In this document: positions 7,999 to 15,123 of the stretch, in pieces
Position numbering within the stretch: the stretch's first letter is position 1
Layout: the number at the start of each line of letters is the position of its first letter
NCBI GenBank assembly: GCA_905181755.1
Contig: CAJIYY010000065.1
Coordinates: 1-30,663, forward strand
Length of the DNA stretch: 30,663 bases
DNA from: Candidatus Dadabacteria bacterium UBA1144
GTDB lineage: Bacteria > Desulfobacterota_D > UBA1144
Direction of reading: 5' to 3'
Translations under genes and position numbers: made by a program
The notes under the pieces: model-generated
Seen by the model: only the letters and a program-made list of their open reading frames with translations
What the model was told of the DNA's origin: nothing
Database searches by the model: none

Positions 7999-8796
7999 TT
8001 ACTGAATATTGGGCTCAGATTCTTTCTTTTGACTACCTGGCTGATCCAAGTCTCCACATTTGCTAGATATCTCATCCCATTTCTGCTTATATATTCTTAA
8101 ATCAGAGCTAGCCTCATCATATCTACCCTCGGATATCAATTCCGAAATTAACCACAAATCCTTAACAGAGTTTTCATTTTTAAGAGTAAATTCATGGATT
8201 ACAGAGGTAAGTTCGGCATAATTTAAAACAAGCATGCTATCATCTGCAAACTTAGAGATCCACAGTAAAACTTCCGATAAACCAAACTGTAAGTCTTTTA
8301 AAAAAAAATCAAGCTCCTTTGGAATATCTTGGTCTTTAATTTTAGAAAAACTTTCTATTAGACCTCTTATTCTCTTCTTTGAACCCGCAGAATCAGTATT
8401 GTAATAGATTCCATCAGGCTGTATAGCTCCGTCACCGGCATGTGAATAAAAAAACTTCTTCTCACTGTCTTCAAAAAGAAAAAACCACTGGGGAGGTATT
8501 AGATTATCTGACTCCTGAATATACTTATCAGAGTCTACTCCCAAAGGAGTAAGGTAATACTCTCCGTTCTCATGCTTAGTAAAAAGGCAATCTTTAATTA
8601 GTTCTGGTTCAATTTCTAAATATTTAGAGAGAGAGTCTCTGTATTCTTCATACTCTCGACCATAAAAAACATTCTGAGAAGCATTGGGCCCGTCCCAATA
8701 GAGTTCGTGAAACTTAATATATTTTTCCCAATAACTATTATCTTCTTCGATACTATTTAAATTTTGATAAACTAAAAGTGCAGCTTTCTTTGACAT
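7999..8796 (-). CDS. Unrecognised 265-residue protein
   Basis: I do not recognise a family. The protein is acidic and soluble-looking, with no signal peptide or membrane segment. It is rich in Trp and Tyr (for example YWEKYIKFHELYWDG near residues 22-36, PPQWFFLF near 101-108, FFYSHAGDGAIQPDGIYY near 114-131). The second half looks helical (FFLKDLQFGLSEVLLWISKF; HEFTLKNENSVKDLWLISELI), and the C-terminus is charged and disordered-looking. It sits between the acetolactate synthase-like gene and rpmH on the same strand, 34 nt after the former, and may be cotranscribed with it. No Shine-Dalgarno is seen before its ATG. The uninterrupted frame and codon use like its neighbours support a real gene. 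Confidence 0.7.
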   Translation of the reverse strand: MSKKAALLVYQNLNSIEEDNSYWEKYIKFHELYWDGPNASQNVFYGREYEEYRDSLSKYLEIEPELIKDCLFTKHENGEYYLTPLGVDSDKYIQESDNLIPPQWFFLFEDSEKKFFYSHAGDGAIQPDGIYYNTDSAGSKKRIRGLIESFSKIKDQDIPKELDFFLKDLQFGLSEVLLWISKFADDSMLVLNYAELTSVIHEFTLKNENSVKDLWLISELISEGRYDEASSDLRIYKQKWDEISSKCGDLDQPGSQKKESEPNIQ

Positions 8797-8830
8797 AATA
8801 CTAATAAACTACCAGGAAATTATTTTTTCT

Positions 8831-10570
8831 CTAGGACATGTCAGGAACAGGTCCGCTTGGAATAGGGTCGTCAGGTCCAAAAAGCATATTATCCATGGTT
8901 CCGCCGGGTGTTAGCATCGGGTATACCATCTCTGTATGATCTACAACAATCTCCATCAATACTACTCCTTTTGTAGAAAAACCCTCCTTGATTGAAGACT
9001 TTAGGTCTTTAGGAGAATCAATTCTAAAGGATTTGGCTCCATAAGATTTAGCAATCTTTGTATAATCAGGGTTTAAATCAAACTTACAGCAAGAGTAATT
9101 CTTATCGAAGAACAAGGTTTGCCACTGTCTAACCATTCCATGGTGACCATTATTAATTAAAATTATTTTTAAATCTAAATTGTTCTCTACTGCTGTAGAG
9201 AACTCTTGCATATTCATCTGAAAGCTTCCATCACCACAAACAGCTATAACCATATCTTTAGGCCTTCCTAGTTTAGCACCAATGGCCGCTGGAAAACCAA
9301 AACCCATAGTCCCAAGACCGCCAGAGGTGATTTGATTTCTAGGGTTCTTAAATTGGTAATATTGAGCAACCCACATTTGGTGTTGACCTACATCTGTAAC
9401 AACGACAGCCTTTCCATTTGTCAATTTAGATATTGTATCAATTGCGTAGCTAGTTTTTATTTGCTTACCTTTTTGAATTGCTAAAGTAGGGTGACTTGTC
9501 TCCCATTCTTTTATCTGAGTAAACCATTCATCTCTAGCCTGCTTCTCTGGTTTAAAACTTAAAGGAATTCCCTCGTCTAGTTGGCTTATGACTGACTTTG
9601 CATCCCCAACAACAGGACAGTGGACTTTTATATTCTTATTTATAGTTGAAGGGTCGATATCAACATGTATTACCTTTGCTCCTGGAGCAAATTTCTCAAA
9701 GACGCCCCCTGTTGAGCGATCATCAAATCTTGCCCCTATACATATGACCAAGTCACTATGATGGACAGCCATATTAGCGAAATAAGATCCATGCATTCCA
9801 ATCCAACTTACTCTCATAGGATCATCAGGCGGATACCCACCTAGTCCCATCAAAGTTAGTGTGACTGGGATCTTAAGTCTGTTGGCAAATTTCTGTAAAG
9901 CTTTTGTGGCGTCAGAAATAACTATTCCGCCTCCACCAAAGACTATTGGCCTTTTAGAGTTCATAATTAACTTTATAGCTTTCTGTATATCTTTTTTAGG
10001 TGCATAAGTAGGGACCTTGTATCCGCTAATGGTTTCAATTAATGGAAAACTAAAACTTGCGCTATCGTCTAGAACTTCCCTTGATATATCAACAAGAATT
10101 GTTCCTGGTCTTCCTGTTATGGAGAGATGTAAAGCCTCTCGTATTACCCTAGAAAGATCAGATATTTCTCTTACTAAAAAATTATGCTTTGTACAAGACC
10201 TAGATATTCCTACGTGATCTATATGCTCGAAAATATTTGTTAATTCTTTATCTTCCGTAAAATGACATACAAAGACCACCAAAGATGCTGAGTCCATATT
10301 TGCGGTTTGCAAACCAGTAATTGTATTTGTTCCACTTGTATCAGAATCACAGACCACAACTCCAGGATTCCCTGTTACTCTAGCGTATCCATCTGCCATA
10401 TGACTGGCGCCCTGTTCGCTTCCGGAAACAATTCTTTTTAAATATTTTGACTTCGAAAATTTTTTATCAAATAACTCTTCTGCAGATTCACCAAAACTAT
10501 TCGGTGGTGAGAATAAAAATTCAACCTTTTCCTTCTGCAGAGTCTTAAAAAAAATCTCTAAACCTTTCAT
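8831..10570 (-). CDS. ilvB: Acetolactate synthase large-subunit-like ThDP enzyme
   Basis: 579 residues with PYR, central FAD-type and PP domains. The PP-domain ThDP motif is intact (GDGSFQMNMQEF ... INN), followed by GMVRQWQ and the C-terminal MVYPMLTPGG typical of catalytic acetohydroxyacid synthases, the first step of valine/leucine and isoleucine synthesis. The PYR domain has the activating Glu (E52, SEQGASHMADGYAR). It departs from the usual pattern elsewhere: SPPNSFGES replaces the FGYPGG region, CDSDTSGTN replaces the TSGPGATN loop, and FEH stands at the usual FQE position. No small subunit (ilvH/ilvN) is adjacent. The frame is open to an ATG at 10579, but that ATG lies on the -10 box, so ATG 10570 is preferred. 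A different acyloin-forming ThDP enzyme is possible. Confidence 0.78.
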   Translation of the reverse strand: MKGLEIFFKTLQKEKVEFLFSPPNSFGESAEELFDKKFSKSKYLKRIVSGSEQGASHMADGYARVTGNPGVVVCDSDTSGTNTITGLQTANMDSASLVVFVCHFTEDKELTNIFEHIDHVGISRSCTKHNFLVREISDLSRVIREALHLSITGRPGTILVDISREVLDDSASFSFPLIETISGYKVPTYAPKKDIQKAIKLIMNSKRPIVFGGGGIVISDATKALQKFANRLKIPVTLTLMGLGGYPPDDPMRVSWIGMHGSYFANMAVHHSDLVICIGARFDDRSTGGVFEKFAPGAKVIHVDIDPSTINKNIKVHCPVVGDAKSVISQLDEGIPLSFKPEKQARDEWFTQIKEWETSHPTLAIQKGKQIKTSYAIDTISKLTNGKAVVVTDVGQHQMWVAQYYQFKNPRNQITSGGLGTMGFGFPAAIGAKLGRPKDMVIAVCGDGSFQMNMQEFSTAVENNLDLKIILINNGHHGMVRQWQTLFFDKNYSCCKFDLNPDYTKIAKSYGAKSFRIDSPKDLKSSIKEGFSTKGVVLMEIVVDHTEMVYPMLTPGGTMDNMLFGPDDPIPSGPVPDMS

Positions 10571-10577
10571 GAATAAC

Positions 10578-10607
10578 ATTATAAGTAAATTAATAATAAA
10601 TTTACAA
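10578..10607 (-). promoter_or_regulatory. Promoter of the ilvB-like gene, predicting a leaderless mRNA
   Basis: TTGTAA (10602-10607), an 18-bp spacer and a consensus TATAAT (10578-10583), read on the minus strand. Transcription is expected at about 10571, one base before ATG 10570. The upstream in-frame ATG at 10577-10579 overlaps the -10 box and cannot be in this transcript. This decides the start of the gene. Confidence 0.7.
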
Positions 10608-10670
10608 TTTTATTTAAAAGAAAGTTATATTTTTCTCATAAAATTTTAAAAAGAGCTTTTTATAAATAAT

Positions 10671-10699
10671 TTGAATGAAATAGGATTCTGTATTAATAT
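10671..10699 (+). promoter_or_regulatory. Promoter of the small ORF at 10706, leaderless
   Basis: TTGAAT (10671-10676), a 17-bp spacer and TAATAT (10694-10699), then six T and the ATG at 10706. The expected +1 is the A of the start codon. No Shine-Dalgarno is present. Together these make the small downstream ORF more credible. Confidence 0.62.
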
Positions 10700-10705
10700 T
10701 TTTTT

Positions 10706-10954
10706 ATGTCACCTATAATCATAACCAGCTGTAAGTGTAATCATAAAAAAAAGATTTATATTAGTATCCCAAGAGACCTTTACTTTAAAGAAGATATTCA
10801 AAATCATGATTGGCAACTGGAATACTCCAAAAGAGTGAAAGAGGAAAAATATAAATTTTACAAGGAAAGTGTCCTATCTGAGGGAAATATATGGATTGAG
10901 TATGACAAAAGTGACGTTAATTGTGAAAAATGTGGAAATAAGATAGATTTTTAA
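10706..10954 (+). CDS. Small cysteine-containing protein of unknown function
   Basis: An 82-residue soluble protein that I cannot place in a family. It has an N-terminal SCKCNH (C9, C11) and a C-terminal NCEKCGNK (C73, C76), a spacing that could form one zinc site from two distant cysteine pairs. The middle is charged and helical (DWQLEYSKRVKEEKYKFYKESVL). It stands alone on the plus strand between two minus-strand amino-acid synthesis genes and has its own well-spaced promoter. Its stop codon merges into the A-run of the convergent leuA terminator. I think it is a real gene, but its small size leaves some doubt. Confidence 0.6.
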   Translation: MSPIIITSCKCNHKKKIYISIPRDLYFKEDIQNHDWQLEYSKRVKEEKYKFYKESVLSEGNIWIEYDKSDVNCEKCGNKIDF

Positions 10955-10981
10955 AAAAAAGAGGTACCGCAAAGTACCTCT
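10953..10981 (-). terminator. Intrinsic terminator of the leuA transcript
   Basis: Perfect stem GAGGTAC/GTACCTC (10961-10967 with 10974-10980, extendable by one A-T pair) with a 6-nt loop. On the minus strand it is followed by eight T. It ends transcription coming from leuA. The A-run side overlaps the stop codon of the convergent small ORF. Confidence 0.85.
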
Positions 10982-11023
10982 CAGGGTTACGGGGATGTTA
11001 CCATCCTACCTACGCTTCCCTAA
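10981..11023 (-). ncRNA. Structured RNA element in the leuA 3' region
   Basis: On the minus strand an outer 6-bp stem (UUAGGG at 11018-11023 with CCCUGA at 10981-10986, one G-U pair) encloses an asymmetric internal loop and a perfect 5-bp hairpin, GGAUG-GUAA-CAUCC (10993-11006), capped by a GNRA tetraloop. The intrinsic terminator follows directly, and the leuA stop is 47 nt upstream. The region is visibly richer in G and C than its surroundings. It could be a small RNA from the leuA 3' end, a processing or stability element, or an independent RNA gene. No known RNA family was recognised. Confidence 0.45.
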
Positions 11024-11070
11024 TTCTATCACACTTGCCTTTTTAAAATCAACAAGTTTATTAAAAAAGG

Positions 11071-12612
11071 CTAAACACCTTTAGTAGATGCAATTTTTGG
11101 ATGATTCTTTCTCCAACGAAGATTATTAAGGGCATTAATAAAAGCCTTTGCACTTGCTACGATAACATCGGTGTTAGCGCCTTTGCCTCTAGCAAAGAAA
11201 TCATCGTGCTTTATTGAAACACTTACTTCTGCCTGAGCATCCATTCCCTCGGTAACAGAGGCAACTGAATAAGAATCGAGAATAGGAGTAATACCGACGA
11301 CCTTAGAGATGGCTTTAAATACTGAATCCATAGGTCCAGCTCCTGATTCTTCTGCTTCAATAAGCTCCCCATCTACGTTCACAACTATAGTTGCCCTTGG
11401 CTTTACTTCTGTTCCTGATGAACATTCTACAGACTCTAGTTGATAGAAATCTGACAATCTCATGAATTCCTCGTTTATAAGCGAGAAGATGTCTTCATCA
11501 AAAATATATTTCTTTTTATCGCATAATTCTTTAAATTTAACAAACGCGATCTGAAAATTTTCATCACTTAATTCATACCCAAACTGGTTAAGCCTATCTT
11601 TGAAAGCATGGCGCCCGGAATGCTTGCCTAAAACAATATGGTTCGATGGGATTCCTACTTCTGAGGGATCCATAATTTCATAGGTCGTGCTCTGCTTAAG
11701 TACTCCGTCTTGATGAATTCCTGCTTCGTGAGCAAAAGCATTTGCACCTACAATTGCCTTGTTAGGCTGAACTGAGACTCCCGTTACACTACTTACAAGC
11801 TTGCTACATGGGTAGATTTGCTTAGTATCTAGCTTCGTGATAAAAGGGTTTAAATCATTTCTAACTTTAAGAGCCATAACTAGCTCCTCTAGAGAAGCGT
11901 TTCCAGCTCTTTCACCAAGACCGTTGATAGTGCACTCAACTTGTCTGGCTCCCTCATGAATTGCCGCCAATGAGTTTGCTACAGCCAAACCAAGATCATT
12001 ATGGCAATGGACACTTAAGGTAACACTTGATACTTCATCAACATTTTGATACAACTTCTTTATAATCCCTCCAAATTCAGATGGAACAGAGTACCCGACC
12101 GTATCAGGAATATTGATAGTAGTTGCACCAGCCTTTATAGCTACCTTGATTGATTGATATAGAAAATCTAAATCGGTTCTTGTCGCGTCTTCGCAAGAGA
12201 ACTCAACGTTATTTGTATATTTTGCAGAATGAGATACCGAAGTTTTAATAATACTCAAAACCTCTTCTTTTGTTTTCTTCAATTTATACTTTAAATGAAT
12301 ATTGGAAGTTGCAATAAAAGTATGAATTCTGGGGTTAGCGGCATCCTTAATTGCTTCCCAAGCCCTGTCGATATCCTTCAAGTTTGCCCTAGATAAGCCT
12401 GCTACTTCACAATCTTTTATATTTTTTGCAATAAGCTTAACAGAATTAAAATCACCCTCGGAAGCTATAGGAAAACCTGCTTCAATAATATTAACACCAA
12501 GCTTTTCTAAATTTAAAGCAACTTTAAGCTTTTCGTTTTCATTCATACTACATCCCGGGGCCTGTTCGCCATCCCTTAATGTTGTATCAAATATTTTTAT
12601 CAAATTACTCAT
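11071..12612 (-). CDS. leuA: 2-isopropylmalate synthase
   Basis: Condenses acetyl-CoA with 2-oxoisovalerate, the first step of the leucine branch. 513 residues, normal length. TIM-barrel signatures: FDTTLRDGEQAPG (8-20, with R13 and D14), metal-binding HxH (H202, H204) in VHCHNDLGLA, and ECTINGLGERAGNASLEE. The C-terminal regulatory domain is present (from about residue 390: ECSSGTEVKPRATIVV ... ESGAGPMDSVFKAI), so leucine feedback is likely. It follows metG closely but has its own strong promoter inside the metG 3' end, with the -10 box ending 10 nt before the ATG and no Shine-Dalgarno. It is followed by a structured element and a terminator. leuB, leuC and leuD are not nearby. Confidence 0.95.
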   Translation of the reverse strand: MSNLIKIFDTTLRDGEQAPGCSMNENEKLKVALNLEKLGVNIIEAGFPIASEGDFNSVKLIAKNIKDCEVAGLSRANLKDIDRAWEAIKDAANPRIHTFIATSNIHLKYKLKKTKEEVLSIIKTSVSHSAKYTNNVEFSCEDATRTDLDFLYQSIKVAIKAGATTINIPDTVGYSVPSEFGGIIKKLYQNVDEVSSVTLSVHCHNDLGLAVANSLAAIHEGARQVECTINGLGERAGNASLEELVMALKVRNDLNPFITKLDTKQIYPCSKLVSSVTGVSVQPNKAIVGANAFAHEAGIHQDGVLKQSTTYEIMDPSEVGIPSNHIVLGKHSGRHAFKDRLNQFGYELSDENFQIAFVKFKELCDKKKYIFDEDIFSLINEEFMRLSDFYQLESVECSSGTEVKPRATIVVNVDGELIEAEESGAGPMDSVFKAISKVVGITPILDSYSVASVTEGMDAQAEVSVSIKHDDFFARGKGANTDVIVASAKAFINALNNLRWRKNHPKIASTKGV

Positions 12613-12619
12613 TGTTTAA

Positions 12620-12645
12620 AAAAATATAAGTTAACTTATATTTTT
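12620..12645. repeat. 26-bp perfect palindrome at the metG end / leuA promoter
   Basis: Two 13-bp arms meet without a gap at 12632/12633 (centre AAGTTAACTT, AT-rich flanks). It spans the metG stop codon and covers the -10 box and spacer of the leuA promoter, so it may be an operator. On the minus strand the right side runs into T7, so weak termination after metG is another possibility. Confidence 0.55.
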
Positions 12646-12650
12646 GTCAA
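12623..12650 (-). promoter_or_regulatory. leuA promoter within the metG 3' end
   Basis: Consensus TTGACA (12645-12650), a 16-bp spacer and TATATT (12623-12628), read on the minus strand. The expected start is about 12616, leaving an untranslated leader of about 4 nt before ATG 12612. The spacer and -10 box lie inside a perfect palindrome. Confidence 0.68.
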
Positions 12651-14166
12651 TTTTAGGAAATAATAAATCAAGACTTTTAACAACCCAGTCTTCACTTAAA
12701 AAATTAAAATTATTTATTTTTTCCGGACTAAAGCTCAGTGACTCCTCCTGAAATCCCAATGACTCCAGTATTTTTAATGAGGATTTAGGCATAACAGGAT
12801 AAATCAGAAAAGAGACCACCCTAATTGATTCCAAGCTGGTTCTTAAGACCGTTGAGAGCCGGCTTGTATTTTCATTCTTTGCAAGCGACCAAGGCTTTTG
12901 GGTATCTATATACTTGTTAATTAAGGATACTATTTCTATAACAACTGATAGGGCTTTGCTAAATTCTGTAGCACTAAAATGCTTCTTGAATAATTCCACT
13001 AAATCTATAATTTTATTTTGTAAAGCATGTTCACTTTCTAAAATATCAGAATATCCAGGAATTTTTCCATCAAAGTTCTTCGCTGTCATAGCAAAAACTC
13101 TGTTAATTAAATTTCCTAAGTTATTTGCTAAATCTGCATTTATTCTTGCAATCAAGGACTCTCTAGAAAAATCGCCATCGTTACCAAAAGGGACCTCTCT
13201 TAATAAGAAATATCTAAATTGATCTAATCCAAATTCGCTTACAACTTCATTAGGGTCTACAACGTTACCTAGGGACTTAGACATTTTTTCTTTTTCTACT
13301 GTCCACCAGCCATGAGCAACTAAACGCTTTGGTAGTGGTAAATCGGCGGCCATCAAAAACGCAGGCCAATAGACTCCATGAAACCTTAAAATATCTTTTC
13401 CAACAATATGAAAATCAGCAGGCCAAAACTTCTTAAAACTTTCGCTACTAACATCTGGATAGCCTATTGCGCTTAGATAGTTAACTAGAGCATCTAGCCA
13501 AACATACATGACATGGCTCTCGTTACCTGGGACCTTAATCCCCCAAGTAAAGCTTGTTCTAGATACTGACAAGTCCCTAAGGCCAGACTCAACAAACTTA
13601 AGAACTTCATTGTATCTTGACTTAGGTGATATAAAATCTGGGTTATCCCTATAAAACTTAATTAATGGTTCTTGCCATTCAGAAAGCCTAAAAAAATAGC
13701 TAGGCTCTTCAACCCATTCAACATCAGACCCACTAGGTGCCTTCCCATCAACAATTTCATCTTCTTGGTAATATGCTTCATCTCTAATGGAATACCATCC
13801 AGCATATTTATCTAAATAAATTTGCCCCCTATCGACCAAGGTTTGCCAAAAAAAGCTAGCACTTTTCTTGTGATTCTCGGACGTTGTTCTAATAAAATAA
13901 TCGTTAGTAAGCATCAAGCTGGAGGACAAACTTTGAAAATTTTCGCTTACGCTATCCACAAAATCTTGAACATTGATATTTTTATTTTCAGCCGATTGTT
14001 GAATTTTTAACCCATGTTCATCGGTCCCTGTTAAGAAAAAAACTTCACATCCCATCAATCTATAGAATCTAGACAAAGAATCACAGGCTATACTTGTATA
14101 TGCATGACCAACATGTGGCTTATCGTTGACGTAATAAATTGGAGTTGTAATATAAATCTTTTTCAT
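12631..14166 (-). CDS. metG: Methionyl-tRNA synthetase, short form
   Basis: Charges tRNA-Met. 511-residue class I synthetase. The HIGH-type motif is HVGHAYTS (18-25) and KMSKS is at 294-298 (EKEKMSKSLGN). The connective-peptide region around 120-145 has no cysteine knuckles, so this is the zinc-free subclass, and the C-terminal tRNA-binding extension seen in E. coli MetG is absent. A TTG lies one codon upstream at 14169, but ATG 14166 with AGGA 6 nt before it is the better start. The holB stop is 3 nt upstream. The tmk-holB-metG order is common in proteobacteria. Confidence 0.95.
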   Translation of the reverse strand: MKKIYITTPIYYVNDKPHVGHAYTSIACDSLSRFYRLMGCEVFFLTGTDEHGLKIQQSAENKNINVQDFVDSVSENFQSLSSSLMLTNDYFIRTTSENHKKSASFFWQTLVDRGQIYLDKYAGWYSIRDEAYYQEDEIVDGKAPSGSDVEWVEEPSYFFRLSEWQEPLIKFYRDNPDFISPKSRYNEVLKFVESGLRDLSVSRTSFTWGIKVPGNESHVMYVWLDALVNYLSAIGYPDVSSESFKKFWPADFHIVGKDILRFHGVYWPAFLMAADLPLPKRLVAHGWWTVEKEKMSKSLGNVVDPNEVVSEFGLDQFRYFLLREVPFGNDGDFSRESLIARINADLANNLGNLINRVFAMTAKNFDGKIPGYSDILESEHALQNKIIDLVELFKKHFSATEFSKALSVVIEIVSLINKYIDTQKPWSLAKNENTSRLSTVLRTSLESIRVVSFLIYPVMPKSSLKILESLGFQEESLSFSPEKINNFNFLSEDWVVKSLDLLFPKIDKNIS

Positions 14167-14169
14167 CAA

Positions 14170-15117
14170 CTATCCTATAGTAAACTTATTTTTATCTAGA
14201 ATAAAATCTAAAACTATCTCCTCTAGTCCTATTCTCAAATTAAGAGGTGTGCCTCTTAATTCGATATTTAAATTCTCTAAGCTAGAAACAAGGTGAATGA
14301 TACTATAACTTGAGGCTTTAACCATTTTAAAGCTAGACAATGTATCGCAACAGCCATCTGTACCTTTATGCTTATTAATCAAAAGAAGGTCCAATAGTCG
14401 TACAATTGTATTAACAACTCTGTGCTGACTCTTCTTGATCTTAAAAAACTTATCAATATAGTCTATAGCTTGATCTATCAATAGAGCCTTTTTGTCAACA
14501 ACAATAGTAAGAAAACCAAGCATGTCCTTAATGCCTTCTTCAGAATAGAAGTGCTCATAATCATGTGATCCATTAAGAAGAAACAGGGCGATATTACGAA
14601 TACCTTCATCCTTGAATCTTCCTTCTAATGATTTAGCCACTATATCATCAGAAAGGATTTCGAAGTTTGTCTCTATGCATCTAGACTCCACAGTTGGTAG
14701 AAGCAGTGCCCTATTTGAAGTAAGTAAGAAAAAGAATAGATAATCAGGTGGTTCCTCTAATATTTTTAACAACTTATTTTGAGCAATTGGGTTCATTTTG
14801 TCTGCCGAGGGAATAACTAGAATTTTTCTCTCAGCCTCAAAGGGCTGATTAAAAACCCAGGACTCTACTTTCGCAATATCATCCACTACTAGCTGTTCAG
14901 CGTCAGACTCTAGAAGATAAAAATCTGGGTGAATGTTCTTGGAAATCTTCCCAGAGTCCTTTAAAATTGACTCTGAGATTAAACATGCAAAGTCTTTCTT
15001 TCCAATACATTTTTGACCAACAAATAGAAACGAACCTGAAACATCTTCTTTGGTAAGATAATTAAAAAAATTTTGCTGTTTATGTAAATGAAACTCTGCT
15101 AATTCTCGGTTGAACAT
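14170..15117 (-). CDS. holB: DNA polymerase III delta-prime subunit
   Basis: Clamp-loader subunit of the replicase. 315 residues. AAA+ features: a degenerate Walker A, GQKCIGKKDF (34-43), sensor-1 region ADKMNPIAQNKLLKILEEPP and an SRC-type arginine-finger motif, VESRC, at about 149-153. The cysteine zinc module found in many DnaX and HolB proteins is not evident. It lies between tmk (6-nt gap) and metG, the standard genomic company for this gene. The C-terminal half is diverged. Confidence 0.88.
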   Translation of the reverse strand: MFNRELAEFHLHKQQNFFNYLTKEDVSGSFLFVGQKCIGKKDFACLISESILKDSGKISKNIHPDFYLLESDAEQLVVDDIAKVESWVFNQPFEAERKILVIPSADKMNPIAQNKLLKILEEPPDYLFFFLLTSNRALLLPTVESRCIETNFEILSDDIVAKSLEGRFKDEGIRNIALFLLNGSHDYEHFYSEEGIKDMLGFLTIVVDKKALLIDQAIDYIDKFFKIKKSQHRVVNTIVRLLDLLLINKHKGTDGCCDTLSSFKMVKASSYSIIHLVSSLENLNIELRGTPLNLRIGLEEIVLDFILDKNKFTIG

Positions 15118-15123
15118 CTAGAA

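Noticed and set aside
10620..10670. AAAAAG-AG-CTTTTT short palindrome upstream of the small ORF as a terminator
   Set aside because: The loop is too short and the stem has almost no G-C pairs; it looks like chance symmetry in AT-rich DNA.
10981..11023. Words resembling a TPP riboswitch (CUGAGA, GCGUAGG, GGGAAG) in the leuA 3' element
   Set aside because: The order and spacing of the words do not match the TPP fold, the element is too short, and it lies after a gene rather than before one.
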